NCBI GenBank assembly: GCA_934351705.1
Contig: CAKRJK010000008.1
Span: 1-15,797 of the forward strand
Direction of reading: 5' to 3'
DNA from: an uncultured Lachnospiraceae bacterium
Lineage (GTDB): Bacteria > Bacillota > Clostridia > Lachnospirales > Lachnospiraceae
Length of the DNA: 15,797 nucleotides
Part shown: positions 1 to 7,692 of the stretch, piece after piece
Layout: every line of letters starts with the position of its first letter
Position numbering within the stretch: position 1 is the stretch's first letter
Position numbers and translations under genes: made by a program
Notes under the pieces: model-generated
What the model was told of the DNA's origin: nothing
The model's database searches: none
The model's input: the letters and a program-made list of their open reading frames with translations, nothing else

Positions 1-138
1 CAACGGCTCATAGCCTTTCTTGATCGCCAAGAAAAGGAAAAGAAAAGCAACTGCAATCATGACAAAGTTACCCCATGTCAGATTCAAAAATGCTGTCTGA
101 TGCAGGAGGTTTGACATTGTTTCTCCTACGTAGCTCAT
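1..138 (-). CDS. Na+-translocating decarboxylase beta subunit, N-terminal 46 residues (cut by window edge)
   Basis: Only the first 46 codons are inside the window, starting with ATG at 136-138 behind a strong AGGAGG ribosome site about 7 bases upstream. The fragment has a short amphipathic lead (MSYVGETMSNLLHQTAFLNL), then a hydrophobic helix (roughly residues 22-40, WGNFVMIAVAFLFLFLAIKK) ending in KKGYEPL. This is the usual opening of the OadB/GcdB/MmdB family, multi-spanning proteins that decarboxylate carboxybiotin and export Na+ across the cytoplasmic membrane. It is the last visible gene of the operon, 18 bases after the biotin carrier, and that neighbour makes the assignment firm despite the short fragment. 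Whether the natural substrate is methylmalonyl-CoA, glutaconyl-CoA or another acyl-CoA cannot be read from this part. Confidence 0.85.
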   Translation of the reverse strand, partial: MSYVGETMSNLLHQTAFLNLTWGNFVMIAVAFLFLFLAIKKGYEPL

Positions 139-156
139 AATTCGTCCTCCTGCTTA

Positions 157-522
157 TTAATTCAAGGTAGCGAGTAAAGCACCTGCTTCTACTGCCTGTC
201 CTACGGTTACATCAATGCTTGCAACGGTTCCGTCTTCTGTTGCAACAACCGGTGTCTCCATTTTCATAATCTCTAAAGTAACTACTGCGTCACCTTTCTT
301 TACAGCAGTTCCAACCGGTGCATCAATGCCGACAACTTTTCCGGCTGCACCTGCTTCGATCTTAACGCTTCCTGCACCTGCGGATGCTGCCGGAGCTGCC
401 TGTGCCGGAGCCGCTGCTGCCGGTGCTGCTGCTCTAGGGGCTGCAACCGGTGCGCTTGCACCTGTCTCTTCTACAGTAACATCATAAACATTTCCATTTA
501 CGGTAATTGTATAACTCTTCAT
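157..522 (-). CDS. Biotin carboxyl carrier protein of the decarboxylase complex
   Basis: A 121-residue biotin carrier (gamma/delta-type subunit of Na+ pumps). Residues 1-20 form a short N-terminal strand region (MKSYTITVNGNVYDVTVEE), about 23-50 an Ala/Pro-rich flexible linker, and 52-121 the biotinyl/lipoyl barrel. The biotinylation motif EIMKME is at 84-89, so the modified lysine should be K87; holocarboxylase synthetase (BirA) would attach the biotin. The swinging biotin carries CO2 from the carboxyltransferase to the membrane beta subunit. The length is typical for stand-alone carriers of methylmalonyl-CoA or glutaconyl-CoA decarboxylases. The ATG has an AGGAGG site 9 bases upstream, and the gene follows the lipoprotein subunit by 24 bases in the same operon. 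No rival function fits the motif plus context. Confidence 0.95.
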   Translation of the reverse strand: MKSYTITVNGNVYDVTVEETGASAPVAAPRAAAPAAAAPAQAAPAASAGAGSVKIEAGAAGKVVGIDAPVGTAVKKGDAVVTLEIMKMETPVVATEDGTVASIDVTVGQAVEAGALLATLN

Positions 523-546
523 CTTAAATATCCTCCTAATATGCGA

Positions 547-1266
547 TTAATATCTTCTCTTAATGGAACGAACTACAAAGTCGTCTGTAGAAGTTCCGCT
601 GGACGCTGCGATTGCTGCTGCGATTACCGCAATGAGTTCCTGATTGTCCTCCTGCTGCTCGCGTTTTTCAATCTGCTGTACAAACTCTTTTTTATCAGAT
701 GCCGCCTCGGTTGTTTTTGCTGCGCGTTTTTTCTCAAGATATGGGAAAATCTTAAATGCAGAAATACATAAGCTGATCAAGATCAATACGACAAATACGG
801 TTCCCATTCCCATCAGGGTATTCATACCCGCTTTGCTCATCTTCTCGCCTAATGTGTAAACCAAGTCCACGTTCACATCTTCTACTTCCATGTTGTAGTA
901 AGTGTATACATAGGTTAATACTACGTCACGGTTTTCAAATTTGATTACCTGCTCGCAGGTCAATGTCTTTCCTGATTTTGTGATTGTGAAATCAGAAAGT
1001 CCCACATAATCACCAACATCGGAACTTATTGCATCCTGCCATCTGGTGACAAGATTTGCTGTCAGCTCGTCCTCACTCTCTTTATACATATCCATCTGGT
1101 TTTCCGGTATTTCGAGTAAGGTTGCAACGGTATTCTGTGTCACATTTTTCAACTGATCGTAAGAATATCCATTGTAGTCAACGTCTTTCGGATCCGTTTG
1201 CTGGCATGCTGTAAGTCCCAGTATCACAAGACACATACTTAAAATCAGCAATAATTTCTTCTTCAT
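547..1266 (-). CDS. Lipoprotein with C-terminal OadG-like membrane segment (decarboxylase accessory subunit)
   Basis: A 239-residue protein if started at the ATG at 1264-1266. A longer reading from GTG at 1273-1275 is possible, but that GTG lies inside the sequence AAAGGTGA, which is better read as the ribosome site. The N-terminus is a lipoprotein signal (MKKKLLLILS..., lipobox LTAC, acylated Cys at residue 21). Residues about 22-145 form an outward-facing domain of unknown function. At about 152-172 comes a membrane helix of OadG type (MGMGTVFVVLILISLCISAF), then a charged stretch and the ending GTSTDDFVVRSIKRRY, which I associate with OadG-like subunits of this bacterial group. OadG normally helps assemble and anchor the pump and is only about 80-120 residues, so the lipidated extracytoplasmic half is an extension. 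It sits between carboxyltransferase and biotin carrier in the operon. Confidence 0.82.
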   Translation of the reverse strand: MKKKLLLILSMCLVILGLTACQQTDPKDVDYNGYSYDQLKNVTQNTVATLLEIPENQMDMYKESEDELTANLVTRWQDAISSDVGDYVGLSDFTITKSGKTLTCEQVIKFENRDVVLTYVYTYYNMEVEDVNVDLVYTLGEKMSKAGMNTLMGMGTVFVVLILISLCISAFKIFPYLEKKRAAKTTEAASDKKEFVQQIEKREQQEDNQELIAVIAAAIAASSGTSTDDFVVRSIKRRY

Positions 1267-1279
1267 AAACTTCACCTTT

Positions 1280-2674
1280 CTATTTTGTTCCGTGTTTTTT
1301 CATCGGTCCTTCAACTTTTTTTGTAAAAAGCATTTCAAATCCTGCAATCAGATATTTTCTGGTATCTATCGGATCTATGATCAGGTCGATATAACCTCTT
1401 CTTGCTGCGGATTCCACATTTGACTGTAATGCTTCGTATTCTTTTGCTTTCTCATCTAATACATCTGCCGATGCATCTGCATACATAATCTTTGCGGCAA
1501 GGTGTGCATCCATCATACCGACTTTGCTTCCCGGCCATGCGTAAACCAGATCGGCACCGATTGACTTGGAGTTCATCATTACATAAGATGTTCCGAATGC
1601 GTCTCCTGTGATCAGGTTGATCTTTGCGGTTGTTGCACTTGCAAGTGCTGCGGTAAGACGTGCCAGTGCTTTTGCAAGGTGTGCCTCGGCACATTTTGCT
1701 GCCTCAAAACCTACGGTATTTGTCAAAGACAGAACCGGAACGTCGAAAGCGTCGCAATACTGAACAAACTCAGCTGCTTTCTCACATCCGCCTACTGTTA
1801 AAGCGTTCTCGCCGTTGCCGATTGCTCCGATGGTGATACCGTTTAATTTGATAAATCCGGTTACCATCTCTTTTGCAAAATCTTTTTTGGTTTCAACAAA
1901 GATGCGGTTATCTGCCATCTCTGCCAATACATATCTCGGATCTTTTCTCATGGTATCCATGCTCTCACAGCCACGGTTTAAGTCGTCTGTGCATTCATCG
2001 ACACGTCCGCTCTCCTCGTTGCAGCCCGGAAGCATTGCAACCAATTCGCGGATATTTCCGAGAACTTCGTCCTCTGTTCCGACTGCATCGATTATTCCTG
2101 TGTTTTCACTCTGGAATGCGGCGCTTGCGGTATCACATGCGGATACGCTGTTGCCCTCGATGGCATCCGGTGAATTTACAAACAGTCTTCCTTTGTCCGC
2201 TTCCATGTATGCAAAATCACATAAAGCAGGAATAACTGCAAGTCCTCCTCCGCAGTTACCGAATACGGCACTGATCTGCGGTACTACTCCGGAAGCTGCG
2301 GTCTGTTGTGCATAACTCTGACCGATTCCCTCCAATGCGTCTACGGACTCCTGTAAACGCACGCCGGCGCAGTCCAAAAGACCGATAACCGGTGCTCCCA
2401 TTTTCATTGCCATGTCATAAACTGAAGCAATCTTTTTGGCATGCATTTCGCCGATCGTTCCGCCTAAAACGGAAGCGTCCTGACTGTAAACAAAAACCAA
2501 ATTGTCGTCGATCAAACCATGACCTGTGATAACTCCGTCAGATGGGGTTTCCTCTGCGGTCAGATTAAAATCTGTGCTTCGTGCAGTTACAAGAGAACCT
2601 AACTCTACAAAACTGTTCTCATCCAGTAACTTGGCAATTCTTTGCATTGCTAAGCTATTTTTTGTGCTACTCAT
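1280..2674 (-). CDS. Acyl-CoA carboxyltransferase subunit of a biotin-dependent Na+-pumping decarboxylase (MmdA/PCCB-like, divergent)
   Basis: A 464-residue protein with the two crotonase-type halves of the acyl-CoA carboxylase beta family. It would transfer a carboxyl group from an acyl-CoA to the biotin of the neighbouring carrier. The N-terminal half carries LLDCAGVRLQE (99-109) and the glycine-rich acyl-CoA loop GNCGGG (139-144). The C-terminal half carries SLTNTVGFEAAK (316-327), DAFGTSY (358-364) and ADLVYAWP (374-381). The family's VPGFLPG and AYGGAY signatures appear in altered form, and the protein is about 45 residues shorter than typical MmdA, mainly at the N-terminus. It is not the PYC-type oxaloacetate decarboxylase alpha chain, so an acyl-CoA substrate is expected; which one is unknown. 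The ATG at 2672-2674 has GGAGGG upstream. This is the first gene of the operon, with the promoter at 2726-2754. Confidence 0.88.
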   Translation of the reverse strand: MSSTKNSLAMQRIAKLLDENSFVELGSLVTARSTDFNLTAEETPSDGVITGHGLIDDNLVFVYSQDASVLGGTIGEMHAKKIASVYDMAMKMGAPVIGLLDCAGVRLQESVDALEGIGQSYAQQTAASGVVPQISAVFGNCGGGLAVIPALCDFAYMEADKGRLFVNSPDAIEGNSVSACDTASAAFQSENTGIIDAVGTEDEVLGNIRELVAMLPGCNEESGRVDECTDDLNRGCESMDTMRKDPRYVLAEMADNRIFVETKKDFAKEMVTGFIKLNGITIGAIGNGENALTVGGCEKAAEFVQYCDAFDVPVLSLTNTVGFEAAKCAEAHLAKALARLTAALASATTAKINLITGDAFGTSYVMMNSKSIGADLVYAWPGSKVGMMDAHLAAKIMYADASADVLDEKAKEYEALQSNVESAARRGYIDLIIDPIDTRKYLIAGFEMLFTKKVEGPMKKHGTK

Positions 2675-2725
2675 TTATTAGCCCTCCATCTATATATTGA
2701 ATTTTTAAAAAATTGCGCTAGGCTA

Positions 2726-2754
2726 ATTTTAGTACTTTTACAACAATTTTTCAA
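2726..2754 (-). promoter_or_regulatory. Sigma-A promoter of the decarboxylase operon
   Basis: On the minus strand a -35 box TTGAAA (2749-2754) is separated by exactly 17 bases from a -10 box TAAAAT (2726-2731). Transcription would start near 2719, giving a leader of about 45 bases before the carboxyltransferase ATG. The surrounding 2690-2820 is very AT-rich and contains no gene. I saw no riboswitch-like structure in the leader. Confidence 0.75.
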
Positions 2755-2820
2755 TAGTAATTTGTTAAAAATTTCACCATTTTTATGATTCTTTTTATAT
2801 TTGTTAAAATTCCGCTAAAA

Positions 2821-4032
2821 TTATGTAAAAATGTAATTTTTCCATACGCAGAGCAGGTACCATTTCGGGGTTCTCTGACTCACATTTTCGGTTGTGACAA
2901 GCGGATACGACGCCACTTTTGTGCTGCCGACATAGTACTCGGCATTTCCGACGACCACGCCCTTTTGGATCGGTGCTTTTAACACTTTCTTTCCGGTGTA
3001 TCTGACGGTCACTTTTTCGCTGTCGGATTTTAGCACACGAATATCTTTTCCTGCGATTTCCACCGGCATGAGTACCCTCCTGTCTGCATTGTAGTTTTCA
3101 TCCGCGGCATTGCTTACGGGAAGTGCATCCAGATTCTTTTCTACTTTGATCAGGACTTTTCCATAGTTTTCCAGCCCGTAGTTCATCAAAGTCTGTGTAT
3201 CTTTCCATTTGTAAGTTTTGTTGTTCGGCCAGCCGCATGCCAGAAGTGCGACAATGTAGGTTCTCTCATCCCGCGTCAGTGCTCCGACATAACAGTATCC
3301 CGCATCATTCGTAAATCCGGTTTTTCCCGATAACGCTCCCTCCATCATCTGCAAAAACGCATTGTGGTTGGTACAACTGTGATGTTTCGTTCCCTCGAGA
3401 TTGGAAAAGCTGTACTGCGGCGTCCTTGTAATTTCCAAAAAGGTTTCGTTTTGGATACAATAACGCATGATGAGAGCGAGGTCTTTTGCGGTGGTTCCGT
3501 GCTGACTGATCTCGTCCTTTTTGTCTAAGCCGTTTGGGGTGATAAAATGCGTGTTTTGACATCCCATTTCTTTTGCTTTCTGATTCATCATATCCGCAAA
3601 TTTTTCGACATCTCCTCCGACGTACTCGGCGATGGCAACCGCGGAATCATTGTGCGATTCCAACATAAGGGAATAAAGCAGATCTTTTAGCCTGTAAGTG
3701 TCCTTGGCACTCATACCGAGGTGTACTTTAGGCATAGAAGCGGCATAACTGCTGACCGTTACCGTGTCCTCCAGTTTGCCGCTTTCTATTGCAAGAATGC
3801 AGGTCATGATTTTTGTGGTACTGGCGTTTGGCAAAAAGGTTTCCTCGTCTTTTCCGTAGAGAACCCTTCCGCTGTCCGCGTCGATCAAAACAGCGGATTT
3901 TGCATACAGCGGAAGTTCGGTCTCTTTTTTATTTTCTTCCCGGTTCCCTTTGTTTTTTGCCATTACCTGTATATCACAGAAAAACAGACTCACACATAAG
4001 AATAATAAAATAAATGTTTTTTGATATTTCAC
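2821..4032 (-). CDS. D-alanyl-D-alanine carboxypeptidase (PBP5-type, peptidase S11)
   Basis: A 403-residue secreted D,D-carboxypeptidase that trims the terminal D-Ala from peptidoglycan stem peptides. After a signal peptide (about residues 1-25), the penicillin-binding motifs appear in order: STTK (71-74, nucleophile S71), SHN (126-128) and KTG (237-239). Family members usually have SGN or SAN as the second motif, so the central His is unusual. Residues about 305-385 resemble the beta-rich PBP5 C-terminal domain, and the protein ends in an aromatic/hydrophobic tail (WYLLCVWKNYIF) that could touch the membrane. The start is GTG at 4030-4032: an in-frame TGA lies just upstream and the next ATG would delete the signal peptide. 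Its ribosome site is weak (GAAAG). It lies 34 bases after hydA on the same strand and may be read through from it. Confidence 0.92.
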   Translation of the reverse strand: MKYQKTFILLFLCVSLFFCDIQVMAKNKGNREENKKETELPLYAKSAVLIDADSGRVLYGKDEETFLPNASTTKIMTCILAIESGKLEDTVTVSSYAASMPKVHLGMSAKDTYRLKDLLYSLMLESHNDSAVAIAEYVGGDVEKFADMMNQKAKEMGCQNTHFITPNGLDKKDEISQHGTTAKDLALIMRYCIQNETFLEITRTPQYSFSNLEGTKHHSCTNHNAFLQMMEGALSGKTGFTNDAGYCYVGALTRDERTYIVALLACGWPNNKTYKWKDTQTLMNYGLENYGKVLIKVEKNLDALPVSNAADENYNADRRVLMPVEIAGKDIRVLKSDSEKVTVRYTGKKVLKAPIQKGVVVGNAEYYVGSTKVASYPLVTTENVSQRTPKWYLLCVWKNYIFT

Positions 4033-4066
4033 TTGTCAATTCATTCTTTCGGGACTTTTACCTTTA

Positions 4067-5785
4067 CTATATGCCGAGAGAATGGTCAGTATGTAAGAGT
4101 TCATGCGATTTGTGCGATAACGGTTTTTCCAAGAAATCCTCATACAGTTTCTTAACTACCGGATTTTCATGTGAAAAACGAAGTTCATTGTTCGCATCTA
4201 ACTCATAAAGCACGCCGGCACGCTCCTCTGCCAATTCCAGATTGTCGTGGATCGGCTGTCCGCCGCCGCCTGCACAGCCGCCCGGACACGCCATTACCTC
4301 GACAAAGTCATACTCTGCCTCGCCGTTTCGTATGCGTTCCATGAGTTTTCTGGTATTTCCGAGTCCGCTTACCACAGCCGCTTTAATCTTATTTCCGGCA
4401 ATTTCCACTTCTGCCTCTTTGATACCGTCCTGACCTCTTACTACCTGAAATGCGTCCGCATCCGGATTTTCTCCTGTGAGGAAGTAAGATGCACTTCTGA
4501 GTGCAGCTTCCATAACGCCTCCGGTTGCACCGAAGATGACAGCCGCTCCCGTTCCGCAGCCTAAAGGCTCGTCAAATTCTTCCTCCTCCAGATACTCTAA
4601 CTGAATATGCTCCGCACGGATCAAACGATCCACTTCTCTTGTCGTGATAACGGAATCGACATCCGGACCTGTTCCGGTCACATCCATGCAGCTCATCTTG
4701 CTCTCGTATTTCTTTGCGGTACAAGGCATGATAGAAAGACAGTAAATATCCTCCGGTTCTACGCCTAAGATATCCGCATAATAGGTTTTTGTGATCGCAC
4801 CGAACATCTGCTGCGGTGATTTTGCGGTAGAAAGATTGTCAACCATATCTGGGTATTCGTATTTGAGGAAACGAACCCAGCCCGGACAGCAGGAGGTAAA
4901 CATCGGGAATTTGTAATCCTCCCTGTGTGTAAATCGTTCCAAAAACTCGTTTGCCTCCTCCATGATGGTGAGGTCTGCCGTAAAATTCGTATCAAAGACA
5001 TAGTCAATGCCGATTTTTTTCAGTGCCGCAACCAGACGCTTCTCGGTTGCAAACTCTTTGTCAATTCCGAGTCCCTCTCCCCATGCCGCACGTACGGCAG
5101 GTGCGATCTGTGCGACAACGATTTTCTTTTTGTCATAGATTGCATAAACCAGCTCGTTTAAATCGTCACGCTCACGCAATGCACCGACCGGACAGTGGGT
5201 GATACACTGACCGCAGATCGCACAGCCTGCATCCGCGATGGATTTTCTGTTTTTAACTCCGACACTGGTGCGTTTTCCGGTGTCGACAATATCCCAGATA
5301 TTTAATCCCTGAATCTTGTCACACACCTGTACACAGCGCATACATTTGATACATTTTTTGGAATCCCAGATCAACGGGAAGTTCATATCCCATTCCCTTT
5401 TTTCACACTCTTCCTTAAACGGAACTTCCAAAATATCCAAGTCATTTGCCAATTTCTGCAAGGAACAGTTTCCGCTCTTTACGCAGGTTGCGCAGCGGTA
5501 ATCGTGCTGGGAAAGAATCAGCTCCACGTTGGTTCTTCTTGCATTCATGACCTTTTTGCTGTTGGTGTAAATCTGCATTCCCTCTTCGACTAACGTATTA
5601 CAGGATGCCGCTAAGGTCTCTCTTCCGACAATCTCTACCAGACAGACACGACACGCGCCGATTTCGTTGAGTCCTTTTAAATAGCAGAGTGTCGGTATCT
5701 TGATCCCCGCCTGTTTTGCGGCTTCTAAAATGGTCGTTCCCTTATTTACTTCTATCTCTATATTATCAATTGTTAATTTTACCAT
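4067..5785 (-). CDS. hydA: [FeFe] hydrogenase, catalytic subunit with N-terminal Fe-S domains
   Basis: A 572-residue monomeric-type [FeFe] hydrogenase that interconverts protons and H2 in the cytoplasm. Domains in order: [2Fe-2S] ferredoxin-like domain with C34, C45, C48, C62; His-Cys3 [4Fe-4S] site H94, C98, C101, C107; two-cluster ferredoxin domain with C145/C148/C151/C155 and C188/C191/C194/C198; then the H-cluster domain with TSCCPGW (297-303), MPCTAKK (353-359) and ACPGGCAGGGGQP (499-511). The H-cluster ligands would be C300, C355, C500 and C504, with C299 the expected proton-transfer cysteine. All key residues are present. The ATG at 5783-5785 overlaps the end of the upstream flavoprotein gene by 7 bases, which suggests translational coupling and a joint complex. 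No separate NuoE/HydC-like or full NuoF/HydB-like partner is encoded nearby, so classic trimeric electron bifurcation is not indicated. Confidence 0.95.
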   Translation of the reverse strand: MVKLTIDNIEIEVNKGTTILEAAKQAGIKIPTLCYLKGLNEIGACRVCLVEIVGRETLAASCNTLVEEGMQIYTNSKKVMNARRTNVELILSQHDYRCATCVKSGNCSLQKLANDLDILEVPFKEECEKREWDMNFPLIWDSKKCIKCMRCVQVCDKIQGLNIWDIVDTGKRTSVGVKNRKSIADAGCAICGQCITHCPVGALRERDDLNELVYAIYDKKKIVVAQIAPAVRAAWGEGLGIDKEFATEKRLVAALKKIGIDYVFDTNFTADLTIMEEANEFLERFTHREDYKFPMFTSCCPGWVRFLKYEYPDMVDNLSTAKSPQQMFGAITKTYYADILGVEPEDIYCLSIMPCTAKKYESKMSCMDVTGTGPDVDSVITTREVDRLIRAEHIQLEYLEEEEFDEPLGCGTGAAVIFGATGGVMEAALRSASYFLTGENPDADAFQVVRGQDGIKEAEVEIAGNKIKAAVVSGLGNTRKLMERIRNGEAEYDFVEVMACPGGCAGGGGQPIHDNLELAEERAGVLYELDANNELRFSHENPVVKKLYEDFLEKPLSHKSHELLHTDHSLGI

Positions 5786-7623
5786 ACTTCCTCTCGTCCT
5801 CCTCTAAACGCTGCACATCCGAAATGATCACATCTTAAACATCTGTTGGATTCTCTTTGTGCTTCTTCTAAACTCATGGATTTTTCCACTCCGATAAAGT
5901 CGTTCTTTCTCACGCAGGCTTCCCGCTCGGTCAAATGAATTCTTCCGCTTTGTACCTTGTCTTTTAAGACTGCCTGCGGAATCTCGACATCACAGGAGAT
6001 TTCGTGGTGGAATCCAAGATATTCGTCAATGTTTGCCGCAGCCGCTTTTCCTGCCGCAATCGCTTTGATGACCGTTGCCGGACCGGATACACAGTCGCCT
6101 CCGGCAAAGACGCCCTCGGTATCCTGCACGATTCCGTATTCGTCTGCCATGATCCTTCCGCGTTTAACCGGAATGCCCTCATTTGCAAAGTAATCAGAAT
6201 CAATGTCCTGGCCGATTGCGACCAATGCAACATCACAATCCAGACGCTCTTCGGATTTTTTCGCCTTGTTCGGACTCGGACGTCCTTCTTTATCGTAAGC
6301 CCCGCTGATCTGTGGCTGTACCCACAGAGCCTTTAACTGACCATTCTCATCTGCCTCAAAATGAAGCGGTGCTTCCAATGTCAGAAGTTCTACTCCCTCT
6401 GCAATCGTTCCTTCGATTTCCGCCTCTAATGCCGTCATGTCTTTCTGACGTCTTCTGTATACAACGCTTACTTTCTCCGCTTTGCAGCGAATAGCAGTTC
6501 TTGCACAATCCATCGCAACATTTCCGCCGCCGATCACGACAACGCTCTTTCCGCTGAAATCAGGGTACTCTCCGTATCCAATCTTACGAAGCATTTCTAC
6601 TGCGGAGATAACACCATTGCTGTCAACACCCTCAACATCAAATTTTTTGTTCTTATGAGCTCCGATTGCAAGATAGATTGCATCATACTCGCTTCTTAAC
6701 TGCTCAAAGGTAATGTCTGTTCCTACTTTTGTGTTGCATTTTAAGGTAACGCCGGTAGAAAGAATGGCGTCTATATCCTCTTGCAGACGTTCTCTCGGAA
6801 AACGGTAATTCGGTATTCCGTAGCGAAGCATTCCGCCTGCCTGCTCTTTTTCCTCAAAAACGGTTGTCTGATGTCCCATAAGCTGTAAATAGTATGCCGT
6901 TGTCAGACCACTCGGTCCCGCACCGATGATCGCCACACGTTTTCCGGTAGACGGTTCACACTTCGGCACAGCTACTTTGTCCGCGTGGATCTGCTCTACC
7001 GCAAATCGTTTCAGACCGCGGATATTTACAGAGCTGTCAATCATATTTCTGCGGCATCTCGCCTCACAAGGATGTTCGCAGATCAAAGCACACGCTGTCG
7101 GGAACGGATTGTCTTTTCGGATCAAACGGATTGCATCCTCGTAACGTTCCTCTCCTACCAATGCTATGTATCCCGGAATATCTACCTTTGCAGGACAAAG
7201 CGTTACACAAGGAATCGGCTGTTCAAAGGAGGCGGTACATCTGTGATCTTTGATGTGGGACAGATAATCATCCTCCGCTGCCTCCAGGCCCACACGGATC
7301 ATACGTGCCGCCTCAAATCCGATGGCACAATCCGCAGTGTGCTGAATGTTACGTGCGGTCTCCTTGATCAAATCCAATGTTTTCAGTGTAGCTCTATTTT
7401 CTAACACATCCTCCAACAAATTTGCGAGCTGTCCCAAGCCGACACGGCATGGTACACATTTGCCACAGGACTGTGCATGACAGACTCTTAAGAAAGAAAG
7501 CTGCATATCAATCGGACAAACCCCAGGAGGGCTGGCGACAATTCGCTGCTCAAACTCCCTCATTAATAATTGTGTTGCGGAATCTTTTCGGTTTTGTTGT
7601 TCTACTTTTAACCTTTTTTCCAT
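5779..7623 (-). CDS. NuoF-tail/GltD fusion flavoprotein, partner of the [FeFe] hydrogenase
   Basis: A 614-residue fusion. Residues about 25-120 match the C-terminal [4Fe-4S] segment of NuoF/HydB (SCGKCVPCRVG; ligands C53, C56, C59 and C99) without the FMN/NADH-binding part. The rest is a GltD-type oxidoreductase: Cys groups C139/C143 and C178/C182/C186/C190 for two [4Fe-4S] clusters, FAD fold IIGAGPSG (232-239), NAD(P) fold VIGGGNVAMD (363-372), second FAD motif VFAGGDC (505-511), and a C-terminal Cys trio (C595, C598, C603). It probably passes electrons between NAD(P)H and the hydrogenase encoded by the overlapping downstream gene. Start: the reading frame is open to TTG at 7660-7662, but ATG 7621-7623 has an ideal GGAGGAG site 5 bases upstream, and the TTG lies at the edge of the scpB terminator. 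NADH versus NADPH cannot be decided from the visible motifs. Confidence 0.88.
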   Translation of the reverse strand: MEKRLKVEQQNRKDSATQLLMREFEQRIVASPPGVCPIDMQLSFLRVCHAQSCGKCVPCRVGLGQLANLLEDVLENRATLKTLDLIKETARNIQHTADCAIGFEAARMIRVGLEAAEDDYLSHIKDHRCTASFEQPIPCVTLCPAKVDIPGYIALVGEERYEDAIRLIRKDNPFPTACALICEHPCEARCRRNMIDSSVNIRGLKRFAVEQIHADKVAVPKCEPSTGKRVAIIGAGPSGLTTAYYLQLMGHQTTVFEEKEQAGGMLRYGIPNYRFPRERLQEDIDAILSTGVTLKCNTKVGTDITFEQLRSEYDAIYLAIGAHKNKKFDVEGVDSNGVISAVEMLRKIGYGEYPDFSGKSVVVIGGGNVAMDCARTAIRCKAEKVSVVYRRRQKDMTALEAEIEGTIAEGVELLTLEAPLHFEADENGQLKALWVQPQISGAYDKEGRPSPNKAKKSEERLDCDVALVAIGQDIDSDYFANEGIPVKRGRIMADEYGIVQDTEGVFAGGDCVSGPATVIKAIAAGKAAAANIDEYLGFHHEISCDVEIPQAVLKDKVQSGRIHLTEREACVRKNDFIGVEKSMSLEEAQRESNRCLRCDHFGCAAFRGGREEVW

Positions 7624-7660
7624 CTTTCTCCTCCATTCGTTAATTTGTGAAATTTTTGAC

Positions 7661-7692
7661 AAAAAAGGAACAGTCCTCTTGAACTGTTCCTT
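7661..7692 (-). terminator. Rho-independent terminator of the scpAB operon, overlapping the scpB stop codon
   Basis: On the minus strand AAGGAACAGT (7683-7692) pairs perfectly with ACTGTTCCTT (7665-7674) across an 8-base loop and is followed by a run of six T (complement of 7661-7666). The first bases of the stem are part of the TAA stop of scpB (7691-7693), so the terminator begins inside the stop codon. The hydrogenase operon starts only about 40 bases beyond it. Confidence 0.9.

Noticed and set aside
1815..2315. A 166-codon plus-strand frame inside the carboxyltransferase gene
   Set aside because: It is antisense to an obvious family member; composition and lack of any motif or ribosome site point to a frame shadow.
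2761..2809. Direct repeat TTTGTTAAAA at 2761-2770 and 2800-2809
   Set aside because: It is short and lies in very AT-rich DNA upstream of the -35 box, where such repeats arise by chance. It is kept only as a note for operator searches.
7624..7662. N-terminal extension of the GltD-type flavoprotein to a TTG start
   Set aside because: The TTG sits next to the terminator T-run without a ribosome site, while ATG 7621-7623 has an excellent GGAGGAG site.
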